Shown here one piece after another: positions 34,741 through 42,196 of a stretch of DNA of 64,000 bases. The notes beneath the pieces are model-generated. The model was not told where the DNA came from, made no database searches, and saw nothing but the letters and a program-made list of their open reading frames with translations. Both the position numbers and the translations under genes were made by a program. The stretch lies in the IMG/VR virus record IMGVR_UViG_3300009129_000005, positions 1 through 64,000 of that record; one strand, given 5' to 3'. Numbering within the stretch: position 1 is the first letter of the stretch; the number at the start of each line of letters is the position of its first letter. Origin of the DNA: a virus.

Positions 34741-35435
34741 TAATATCTCCCAAACGCCCATTCACGTTCTTTACACCACCAACATTTTTTACAATGTGTA
34801 ACCATTTTATCAGGTTGATCTGTATTTTCTTCAGCATGTTGTTCACAACTTCTTGTATATGGAAATAATTCTTCTATCATATTAAAATGCTCATATAAAT
34901 GTGCTACCATACGTTTATCAACTGCCATAAGTGGCGTCCAACGTGTAATTCCTGGTACATATTCCTTTAATATAAGTCTACCATGTCCTGGATCACGTGG
35001 TTTATGTCTATTATTTATAGTATCAAACTTAACATCTAACGGAGGATTTTGTGTAGTACCATGTAATGTAAAGGTTATACCATGCAAATCTTGTTGCATT
35101 TTTTCTGTATCATCAAGTTCTGATCTAATTTGATCGGTACTATAAAATGTATAATGACTTTTAATTAGTTTTGTTCCTGTGAGCTGGAGTACTCTATTAA
35201 GTACTCTAGTACTCCAGTTAGCGTTATACCACCCCTTAATAGGGTTAGCAGACGTTATAACATGCAGTTCTGCCTCTGGTATATATTGCTCACAGTATTG
35301 GATTAGCATCAATAATAATATGGCACTATCTGCACCACCTGAGATGTTAATACAAATCTTGTTATGAGGCTTTGGTACTGTAAATTCTATATTCTGACCG
35401 AAATTATCCGTATATGTTTCAATAGGCCTTTTCAT
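34740..35435 (-). CDS. PP-loop ATPase, QueC/PAPS-reductase-like
   Basis: A 231-aa enzyme of the PP-loop adenylating family. The signature ISGGADSAILLL has SGGADS at 32-37, a basic substrate loop follows, and the C-terminal C-x(n)-H-C-K-K-C-W-W-C cluster resembles the zinc site of QueC-type 7-cyano-7-deazaguanine synthases. It sits between the small and large terminase genes and is coupled to gp17 by TAATG. Substrate unknown: nucleobase or DNA modification, or tRNA modification, are possible. TATAAATAG lies just before its ATG. Confidence 0.75.
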   Translation of the reverse strand: MKRPIETYTDNFGQNIEFTVPKPHNKICINISGGADSAILLLMLIQYCEQYIPEAELHVITSANPIKGWYNANWSTRVLNRVLQLTGTKLIKSHYTFYSTDQIRSELDDTEKMQQDLHGITFTLHGTTQNPPLDVKFDTINNRHKPRDPGHGRLILKEYVPGITRWTPLMAVDKRMVAHLYEHFNMIEELFPYTRSCEQHAEENTDQPDKMVTHCKKCWWCKEREWAFGRY

Positions 35436-35439
35436 ATTA

Positions 35440-35448
35440 CTATTTATA
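35440..35448 (-). promoter_or_regulatory. Late box directly at the start of the PP-loop gene
   Basis: Minus strand TATAAATAG, an exact match to the T4 late consensus. Transcription would begin at or next to the A of ATG 35435 (6th base after the octamer), predicting a leaderless late mRNA. Confidence 0.5.
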
Positions 35449-35453
35449 AAGAA

Positions 35454-35485
35454 AAACGGCGTAGTTAATTAAAACCACACCGTTT
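35454..35485 (-). terminator. Intrinsic terminator downstream of scaffold-like gene
   Basis: A 13-bp stem with two G-U pairs, AAACGGTGTGGTT/AACTACGCCGTTT, followed by T-rich sequence on the minus strand. It separates the 293-aa gene from the PP-loop gene. Confidence 0.75.
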
Positions 35486-35514
35486 AATTTTCACCTGGGA
35501 GGAAACGTGAACTT

Positions 35515-36396
35515 TTATTTTTCTTTTGACTTTTTGTATGCTTCTCTAATTTCTTCAACTGTATGTTCTTTTAAGCCTACTTTGAAATTTTCTGCATCTA
35601 AATACTTCTTCAAACTTAGGTTAACGCTTTGTGCAAAATTTTCGTATGGTTCACCATGTGATGTAGCTTCATCTTCAGCCGCACCTTCTGGTGTATTTGC
35701 CCATTCATTTAATTTTGTTTGAATTAATTCTTCGCTTAAACCTGCATTTCTAAGTAATGTAATTAATTGAGTTGTGTCCATTGTTGGAGCCTCCTCTATT
35801 TTTTCTTCTGTAACTGCATTGCATCCACAACTGCATTCTGGACCACAATTACAATCTGAACCATGCCCACATGAACAGTCTTCAGTTATAGTTTCTTCTT
35901 TCATTGCTTTTTTAATTGCTTTGTCTTTAGCTGCCATGTAATCATCTGAATCAATATCACCGTCTTTATCGTGATCTTTTTTCTTACCTTCTTCTACTGG
36001 CTCTTCTGCTACCATGTCTACAGGAGTTTTATTTGTTATTTTTTTCTTTTTACTTAACTGTTCTGTTTTAATTTCTTCTTCTGCTGGTGCTTCTTCTGCT
36101 GGTGCTTCTACACTCTCTTCAGCATGTCCGCCTTCTGGCATATCGTGGTTTCTACGGAAATTTTCAACAAATTCTGTTATATCTTGTCCGCTCATCCAAC
36201 GTGCCATTTCATCAACTAAAATATTATCTTCAAGACCTAATTCGTCTTGTAAATCATATAATGGTTGAGAAAATTCACCAACTGCTTCTTTTGTTACTGG
36301 TACTTCTTTTAATTCTCTTTCTGCTGGAACTTGGCTTTGAGCATCATTGTCTATGCCGTGTCTAGCAAGGGTTAATATTCTGTCTAAATCACTCAT
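35515..36396 (-). CDS. Scaffold-like protein with EF-hand-like loop and metallothionein-like Cys cluster
   Basis: A 293-aa acidic protein between gp16 and gp17. Residues ~95-135 are Glu/Ala/Lys-rich. An EF-hand/dockerin-like calcium loop (DKDGDIDSDDY) is at 143-153. A compact Cys-rich cluster at 174-192 (CSCGHGSDCNCGPECSCGC: seven Cys plus His178) looks like a small metallothionein. Helical flanks include an N-terminal RILTLARHGI and a C-terminal FAQSVNLSLKKYL. No phage family explains all parts. Probably virion or core protein by composition and location. Confidence 0.7.
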   Translation of the reverse strand: MSDLDRILTLARHGIDNDAQSQVPAERELKEVPVTKEAVGEFSQPLYDLQDELGLEDNILVDEMARWMSGQDITEFVENFRRNHDMPEGGHAEESVEAPAEEAPAEEEIKTEQLSKKKKITNKTPVDMVAEEPVEEGKKKDHDKDGDIDSDDYMAAKDKAIKKAMKEETITEDCSCGHGSDCNCGPECSCGCNAVTEEKIEEAPTMDTTQLITLLRNAGLSEELIQTKLNEWANTPEGAAEDEATSHGEPYENFAQSVNLSLKKYLDAENFKVGLKEHTVEEIREAYKKSKEK

Positions 36397-36889
36397 TGCC
36401 TTTTTCCTTTTCTTTTTCTTTCTTAATTTTCATTAATTCTTTAATGAAACTGTTATTATATTCGTCACCGTAATGATCTTCTGCTTTAACTTTTTCAGCA
36501 TCTTTATACTCACCATCAGCTAAAACGCTTTTTACATCTTCACTTTGTGGTGGAATATTTTCATTTGGTTCGTGAGCGCCGTGTACTTTAAGTACGCCAT
36601 CTGTTAATCCAAGCATATTACGGATATCATTTTGTATTTGCCAACCGCTGGCAATTCTATCCGTTTCAAATTCATGTGTATAAACTTCATATCCTTTGTG
36701 ATTTGGGAAATCACGTGGAGCACTTTGTAAAATTGTTTTCTTGGCAGCACCGAGTCCTTTTGAGTCGTATTTACCGAGGTGCTTCTCAATGCGATCACAT
36801 TGTTCATCAGTTAAATCGTGTATTGTTTTAATACTAAATTTCCACGACTTATTCGATTCTTTTAAATATTCTGAAAATAGTTTTTTCAT
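36389..36889 (-). CDS. Conserved morphogenesis-region protein, unknown
   Basis: A 166-aa basic alpha/beta protein. The N-terminus MKKLFSEYLKES then SIKTIHDLTDEQCDRIEKHL and TILQSAPRDFPNHKGYEVY resemble short proteins found beside terminase genes in T4-like marine phages. The C-terminus is Lys/Glu-rich. Start is 22 nt after gp16, with a late box. The function is unknown. Confidence 0.65.
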   Translation of the reverse strand: MKKLFSEYLKESNKSWKFSIKTIHDLTDEQCDRIEKHLGKYDSKGLGAAKKTILQSAPRDFPNHKGYEVYTHEFETDRIASGWQIQNDIRNMLGLTDGVLKVHGAHEPNENIPPQSEDVKSVLADGEYKDAEKVKAEDHYGDEYNNSFIKELMKIKKEKEKEKGNE

Positions 36890-36910
36890 TGCGGTTCTCT
36901 CCTATTAATA

Positions 36911-36919
36911 CTATTTATC
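36911..36919 (-). promoter_or_regulatory. Late promoter box
   Basis: Minus strand GATAAATAG, 22 bp before the ATG at 36889, overlapping the end of gp16. Confidence 0.7.
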
Positions 36920-37453
36920 TTTTTCGTCTAAATTTTTCATAATTTCTGCTAACATAGCAGTTCTATCGCCTACAATATGTCCTTCTGTGTCTACTTCATC
37001 ACCAATTTCATGTTTTTTGCCGGCTACATACGCATCAATCTTCTGACTATCCTTTTCAAGTCTAGCTTGACGCATTTGTAATTCAATCATTTTCATCTTT
37101 TTATCCATTTTAGCCTGCTTTGCTTGTAAAGCTGCCGCTATCATTTTTGCCGCACTATCAAATATAGGTGCCGCATGTCGATCTTCTACATTTTTACCCA
37201 AATCAACTAAATCTTCAAATGTATCCATGGCTTTATTAGCATATGCATCCATTTCTCTATCAAGCTCTGCTAATCCTTCAACTGTTGGTAAAGCCGCTTG
37301 AGCTCTATCTACCATACTCATTTCTTTTTCTATAGTAGCAATTTCCTGTTTTGCTTCTTCAGTTGTGGGTTCTTTTGATTTTTCTTCTTCCTGTTCAGGA
37401 AGTAATTCTTCTAAATCAGGTAAATTTAATTCTTCTTCTAATTTTTTTGTCAT
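36911..37453 (-). CDS. 16: Terminase small subunit (T4 gp16)
   Basis: A 180-aa protein with the gp16 layout: an acidic N-terminus, a central helix pair (MDTFEDLVDLGKNVEDRHAA, then AAKMIAAALQAKQAKMDKKM) and a helical tail. Small terminases form rings that recognise DNA and stimulate gp17. ATG 37453 overlaps the gp4 stop (ATGA). gp17 is three genes downstream, not adjacent as in T4. Confidence 0.8.
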   Translation of the reverse strand: MTKKLEEELNLPDLEELLPEQEEEKSKEPTTEEAKQEIATIEKEMSMVDRAQAALPTVEGLAELDREMDAYANKAMDTFEDLVDLGKNVEDRHAAPIFDSAAKMIAAALQAKQAKMDKKMKMIELQMRQARLEKDSQKIDAYVAGKKHEIGDEVDTEGHIVGDRTAMLAEIMKNLDEKDK

Positions 37454-37896
37454 TTTCTTTTCTTTTTAGAGTTTTGAGGTTTATTGAATATTTGTTTTTC
37501 AGTTATAACCCTAAAACTCATGCCTTGTTGTTTACACCATGCATTTGCCGCTGCCCATTTAGCATGATTAACTACTGCTGACGCTTTTTGTTGTTGTGTT
37601 CTTGCTTCATTTAATGTTTGGCTCGCTGGTTTAATCTCAACCATTTCAGCGTGGTTTTGTCCTTTTTTATCCTTATACACTAATAATAAATCAGGAACAT
37701 AAGTAGTTTTCCTTCCAGTAAGTGGATTTTTATAAGGTATTCTATGTGTTTCACTACCCCAACCTAATATAGCTGGATGATTATCACACATACGAAATAC
37801 GGCTAATTCCCACCCACTTCTGTAATGTGGTATTCTTTTACCTAAGTATTTATCAGGGTTAGTAAGGGTGTATTTTCCGCTTTGAAATTTAGGCAT
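37450..37896 (-). CDS. 4: Head completion nuclease-like protein (T4 gp4)
   Basis: A 148-aa protein of the gp4 (gp50/65) family, with a TnsA-like PD-(D/E)XK fold: YRSGWELAVFRMCDNHP, ILGWGSETHRIPY, TYVPDLLL and EMVEIKPASQ (D...E-x-K). gp4 completes filled heads before tail joining in T4. It lies 2 nt after the second tube gene and overlaps gp16. Confidence 0.9.
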   Translation of the reverse strand: MPKFQSGKYTLTNPDKYLGKRIPHYRSGWELAVFRMCDNHPAILGWGSETHRIPYKNPLTGRKTTYVPDLLLVYKDKKGQNHAEMVEIKPASQTLNEARTQQQKASAVVNHAKWAAANAWCKQQGMSFRVITEKQIFNKPQNSKKKRK

Positions 37897-37898
37897 TT

Positions 37899-38876
37899 TT
37901 AATCCTTAAATAATTCAGGATTGTTTTCTTTTGATACCATATATTGTTGTCCGTCAAGTGTAACAATTTTATTTTCGCCCAATACAAATTTAGCATCTGT
38001 CACTTTATTTGCGTCTATAGCAATTGCGGCCATTTCTGCATCACGAGCCGCGGCATCTGTACTAGTTATACCTTGAGCTCTTATTATTTGTGCATCTTCT
38101 AAAACTTGATAAGTTGGATATTTTATTAGCTCTGCTTTGTTTGATTCCATTTTTGTTGCACCATTTTCTAAAATATTCAGCATCTTTTCAGAAGTAGTTT
38201 CATAAGTACCAGATGTATCAGAAAACTCTTCTACATGATTTAATTCTTCTAAAGCATTCAGCATCTTTTCAGAAGTAGCTTCACGTTGAGTGATGTCACT
38301 AAGTATTCTATATCCTTCATAATTAAATGACACTCTGAATACTGTAGGACTACTATCTGAATAGTCTAACGTATCAGCATCTGCGTTTGCAATAAATGGA
38401 TGGAAAATTTCAATTTCGTTTGATAAAATGACTTTTTTGCCTTCTTTAGCATCAATTCTTTTAATAATCATTGATTTTATATAATGACCATCAGCTGGAA
38501 CTTCAATACCTTTTGCGCCAAGTAACCAACTAGCATAATCATCGTCATTCATTGGACCGGCAACATAATGCCTTGCGTAATCTTTTAGAAATTTTTCAAA
38601 TTCAGCATCTTTATTATCATATGCTGTAAGTGTTATAGGAGTATAATCTATTCCTGTTTGGACTACATGTTTGTGATTATATCTGTTGATTGTTTGTGTT
38701 CTATACACAAACGATGGCATTTGTACATTGGCTATACGTGTAAGATCAACTGATCCGACTATTGTGTTTAAACTGACTGTAAAGGAAAATTTATTCCTTG
38801 GAATAGCAGTCATCACACCTTTAGTAAGACCCTGTCGATAATTTACATATGCTTGATCACCTAAACCTAAAGACAT
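37899..38876 (-). CDS. Second tail tube-type protein (gp19-like/gp54-like)
   Basis: A 325-aa protein whose first ~200 residues have the tube-protein fold pattern (NKFSFTVSLNTIVGSVDLTR, VVQTGIDYTPITLTAYDNKD), as in gp19 and the gp54 C-terminal domain. The extra C-terminal part has an internal repeat EATSEKMLNALEEL/ETTSEKMLNILENG (about residues 198-238). It could cap or initiate the tube. It follows gp19 by 19 nt. Confidence 0.7.
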   Translation of the reverse strand: MSLGLGDQAYVNYRQGLTKGVMTAIPRNKFSFTVSLNTIVGSVDLTRIANVQMPSFVYRTQTINRYNHKHVVQTGIDYTPITLTAYDNKDAEFEKFLKDYARHYVAGPMNDDDYASWLLGAKGIEVPADGHYIKSMIIKRIDAKEGKKVILSNEIEIFHPFIANADADTLDYSDSSPTVFRVSFNYEGYRILSDITQREATSEKMLNALEELNHVEEFSDTSGTYETTSEKMLNILENGATKMESNKAELIKYPTYQVLEDAQIIRAQGITSTDAAARDAEMAAIAIDANKVTDAKFVLGENKIVTLDGQQYMVSKENNPELFKD

Positions 38877-38895
38877 TACTGACCTCCTAGCCTAC

Positions 38896-39507
38896 TTAGC
38901 TAGTAGCACCAGTTTCGCCTGCGTCGCTACTTGCACTTCCGTCTGATAATACATCTTTAGTATCAACTTCGTGTGCCGCGTGATCGTAACGTAATGTTAA
39001 TGTAACTTGAACCATATTACTATCTGCGTAGTTTAAATCACCATATTGTATGCCACTAATAAAGCAACCCATTAGTGACCACTTATCAAATGTAGTTGGA
39101 GCATCTGCCGCTCCATTAGCACCATCTAATGTTTCAATAGTAGTTTCAAATTTATATGCACTTCCAGCAATAGAACTTGCTTGATCTGCATGATCAACTT
39201 GTTTATTTAATTGTGCTCCTAATTGTTTGATAACATTTGAATTCATATCATCACGGAATACAATTGTTACTGGTTCCCAGGTATGTTTACCTGCTAGATA
39301 CATTTTTGAGTTGTAAGAATCAACTACAACTTCTTCATGTGTTAAATTTGGGCGTGAAGCACTAATAACGTTCTGTGTCATTTCAGATTTTAGCGTTCCA
39401 TCACCAATATTGTTGAAGCTCACCCTAAAACGATATTGCAGTTTAGGCATCAAAGTCGTGCCAGCTGAACTGTCTGTTGGGACTCCAAAATTTGTAATTA
39501 CAGCCAT
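38896..39507 (-). CDS. 19: Tail tube protein (T4 gp19)
   Basis: A 203-aa protein matching gp19: MAVITNFGVPTDSSAG start, PKLQYRFRVSFNNIG, HTWEPVTIVFRDD and a C-terminal NMVQVTLTLRYDHAAH strand. It forms the inner tube of the contractile tail. It lies downstream of the sheath gene, separated by a terminator-like hairpin, and has a late box. Confidence 0.93.
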   Translation of the reverse strand: MAVITNFGVPTDSSAGTTLMPKLQYRFRVSFNNIGDGTLKSEMTQNVISASRPNLTHEEVVVDSYNSKMYLAGKHTWEPVTIVFRDDMNSNVIKQLGAQLNKQVDHADQASSIAGSAYKFETTIETLDGANGAADAPTTFDKWSLMGCFISGIQYGDLNYADSNMVQVTLTLRYDHAAHEVDTKDVLSDGSASSDAGETGATS

Positions 39508-39551
39508 TTGTTTTTCTCCTATAATACTATATTGTAGTATTCTGTTATATT

Positions 39552-39560
39552 GTATTTATC
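39552..39560 (-). promoter_or_regulatory. Late promoter box for gp19
   Basis: Minus strand GATAAATAC, 45 bp before the ATG at 39507. Confidence 0.7.
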
Positions 39561-39603
39561 AAATCAATGATGAAAATTAACAATCTCCCAAATTTACCAC
39601 ATT

Positions 39604-39634
39604 AAAGGCTACTATATCTCTATAGTAGCCCTTT
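39604..39634 (-). terminator. Hairpin between gp18 and gp19
   Basis: A 10-bp stem GGCTACTATA/TATAGTAGCC with loop TCTC. T tracts are short on both sides; it probably attenuates transcription between sheath and tube or marks an mRNA end before the gp19 late box. Confidence 0.7.
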
Positions 39635-39656
39635 TATGTATAATTAAATTAAAATA

Positions 39657-42104
39657 TTAAGCTAATTCGCCAGTATTTACAATTCTAATTGGAATGTAAA
39701 TGAATTCTGCTGATTTAGTTGGCTCAATTGCCACATCAACATAAAATTCATTAGCATCTATTCTTGCCGCTGTATTGTTTGTTTCATCACATACAACTGC
39801 AAAGTCGTAAACACCACGTTGTTGCATAATATTTGATAAAAATCCATCAAATGTTGCTTTAGCGTTTGCACGAGTTCCTGCGTCATTAGTTTCAAATAAG
39901 TAAGGTCTTGCAATAACTGCAAAACGTTCTCTTAAATAAGCCGTAAGTCTTGCAACGTTAACTCTGTCTAATGCTGATGCTGAGGCGTGCATTGACTTTT
40001 GTCCAAATACTACAACGCCATCTGAAGGGAATTTAGCAATTGGATTAAGTTTTTGTGCATACATTGCATCTCTAGATCCTTGAGTTAATGATAGTTTAAC
40101 AAACTCATTTTCAGTATTCAAATAACCAACGTTAGTTGCATTTTGTACAACACCACGTGTTAAGCCTGCTGGTGCAAACCATTGGTATGATGCATTATCA
40201 CTGTAAGCATATGTATACAATGCTATGTGTGATGCTGGTGCAACAACATTATCACCCGTTGCTGGGTTAGTTGTTAATGCATGTGGATAATAAACAGCAC
40301 TATAAGTATTTGCTGTTACTAGTCCAACTTCACCATTTTCTGTTGCAGTTGTACCTTGTTTCCAAGCTACTGCTTCAGTTGCATTTAAACGGAATGGAGC
40401 GTCAACAATAATAAATGCTGTTTCGTCTCTGTCTGCGTTTAATGTTACCATTTCATCATATAACTCTGTATAACTTGGAGCCGCAATTAAACGGAATGCT
40501 ACAGTATCTTCACGTAGTTCTGCAACTGCCGCTGATGCCTGCATAGCTGTTGTAACAACTCTACGCTGACCTAATCTACCAAATGAACCTGAGCCATTTG
40601 CTTGATTACTAGCTTTGTTACGCCATTTCCAAGTTGTTGATAATGTTGAATCATATTCTCTAACAGTTCCGCCTGAACGACACATATTAATACCTGTCAT
40701 TCCTACTGGATGTGTAAGTGGATTTGGAGCACCTGCTAATAGAGTTGCTTCAAACGTGTCTGCAGTTGTATCATTAGCTGTAATATCGCCAAATGTAACA
40801 CCTGCCGCTGTAGTTTGATCTGCGTTGTCTTTAACAACCCATGCTGTACCGTTATGTCTGTAAATTACAGGATAACCACTTGCATCTGTATCAACCCAAT
40901 AGTCGCCGTCTGCTAATGCCGCACCGCCAGTATCTGTAGTTGGTGCTGTTGTTGTGTATTGTACATCTGCGGCTCTTTTCCATTTTTGTACTCCTGAATC
41001 AGCTTCTACTTCGTAGACTGCTAATTCGTTTACATCTGGATCATACCAAAGTGTACCAGTTACTGGTGCACCAGATGGTTGTGTTGTCGAAACTGACATT
41101 ACAAAACCGCCTGTTGCTACTGTGGCATCTGTTGCAATATTGTCCCAATCAGATTGTACACTATCATAACGTTTTAATACAATTTTACCACTTGTACCGT
41201 TTTGTGCATCATGGTCTAACCAAATGTCTCCATCTGAGAAAGAACGTGCTGTTGCTAATGTTCCGTCAGCAAATACGTCTGCTGTAGTTCCTGCTGGTGT
41301 ACCGTTTTGTGCATATACAGGAGCTTTCTTTACGAATGCACCTGCTACGTCTGTAAATAATTGTGGGTCAATTACAAATCCGCCTGGAGTTGTAGTTTTA
41401 ATCCAAACATCACCACCTGTTGGTGAAGTTGGTGCTGTATAATGTGCTGACCAGTTAACATCGTCTGAGAACCCATTGTCTAATAGATCCCAAGCACCTG
41501 ATACACCTTTATAATAATAAAATGCTGTTTCAGTTGCACTGTTAACTATTTCAACTAGGTAATTGCCGTTAACTACTGTGGCCGTTGCCGCGCCTGCTGT
41601 AGTTACAACTTCAACTGTTGGAGTTTTTTCTAACCAAGCACCGTTAGTATATTCGTTTATACCAAATGTAGCACCTGTTGGATTTATCCAATATGTGTTA
41701 TTTGCAGGGTCACCTGTTGGTGCCGCTGACTGAGGTCTAAGTTGTGATAAGTTCACGTCAGCACGTACTATGTACGCCGCTGCACTTTGACCTAAAAATG
41801 AATATGCTGCCAATAATCCGTATTCATTTGTTTCGTCACCTTGTTGAACTGTACCACCTACTTTATGAAAATCGCAATTTCCAAAGTATTGTGTTAGTTC
41901 ACGTTGTGAAGTAACTAGAATAGGTTTGTTTGAATTCGCAGACTTCGTATATTTTGCAATGCCGTCTGATTCAGTTAGGGTTGGATCAACCTTGTCCTCA
42001 CCAGTAGCAATGAATAACATAGGAACTGTACCCGCTCCGCCAGGACCGTATACTGATTCGTCTGTTACTGAAACCTGTACGCCAGGTGAAGTAAGATTTG
42101 CCAT
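39657..42104 (-). CDS. 18: Tail sheath protein (T4 gp18) with inserted beta modules
   Basis: An 815-aa contractile sheath subunit, longer than T4 gp18 (659 aa). The N-terminus LTSPGVQVSVTDESVYG and the C-terminal core (PHALTTNPATGDNVVAPASH, SASALDRVNVARLTAYLRER, VDVAIEPTKSAEFIYIPIRI) are typical. Residues about 125-430 hold about five Trp-containing beta modules (NTYWI 137, GDVWI 231, GDIWLD 292, GTLWYD 350, GDYWVD 400). These probably decorate the tail exterior. Late box 49 bp upstream. Confidence 0.95.
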   Translation of the reverse strand: MANLTSPGVQVSVTDESVYGPGGAGTVPMLFIATGEDKVDPTLTESDGIAKYTKSANSNKPILVTSQRELTQYFGNCDFHKVGGTVQQGDETNEYGLLAAYSFLGQSAAAYIVRADVNLSQLRPQSAAPTGDPANNTYWINPTGATFGINEYTNGAWLEKTPTVEVVTTAGAATATVVNGNYLVEIVNSATETAFYYYKGVSGAWDLLDNGFSDDVNWSAHYTAPTSPTGGDVWIKTTTPGGFVIDPQLFTDVAGAFVKKAPVYAQNGTPAGTTADVFADGTLATARSFSDGDIWLDHDAQNGTSGKIVLKRYDSVQSDWDNIATDATVATGGFVMSVSTTQPSGAPVTGTLWYDPDVNELAVYEVEADSGVQKWKRAADVQYTTTAPTTDTGGAALADGDYWVDTDASGYPVIYRHNGTAWVVKDNADQTTAAGVTFGDITANDTTADTFEATLLAGAPNPLTHPVGMTGINMCRSGGTVREYDSTLSTTWKWRNKASNQANGSGSFGRLGQRRVVTTAMQASAAVAELREDTVAFRLIAAPSYTELYDEMVTLNADRDETAFIIVDAPFRLNATEAVAWKQGTTATENGEVGLVTANTYSAVYYPHALTTNPATGDNVVAPASHIALYTYAYSDNASYQWFAPAGLTRGVVQNATNVGYLNTENEFVKLSLTQGSRDAMYAQKLNPIAKFPSDGVVVFGQKSMHASASALDRVNVARLTAYLRERFAVIARPYLFETNDAGTRANAKATFDGFLSNIMQQRGVYDFAVVCDETNNTAARIDANEFYVDVAIEPTKSAEFIYIPIRIVNTGELA

Positions 42105-42152
42105 GTTAAGCTCCTTTTCTGATATAGACTAATGCCTAAATTTACTATATAT

Positions 42153-42161
42153 GTATTTATT
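42153..42161 (-). promoter_or_regulatory. Late promoter box for gp18
   Basis: Minus strand AATAAATAC, 49 bp before the ATG at 42104. Confidence 0.6.
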
Positions 42162-42196
42162 TAGATTTGTTTAAATCAGCGGTTTATAGAGTTAAC

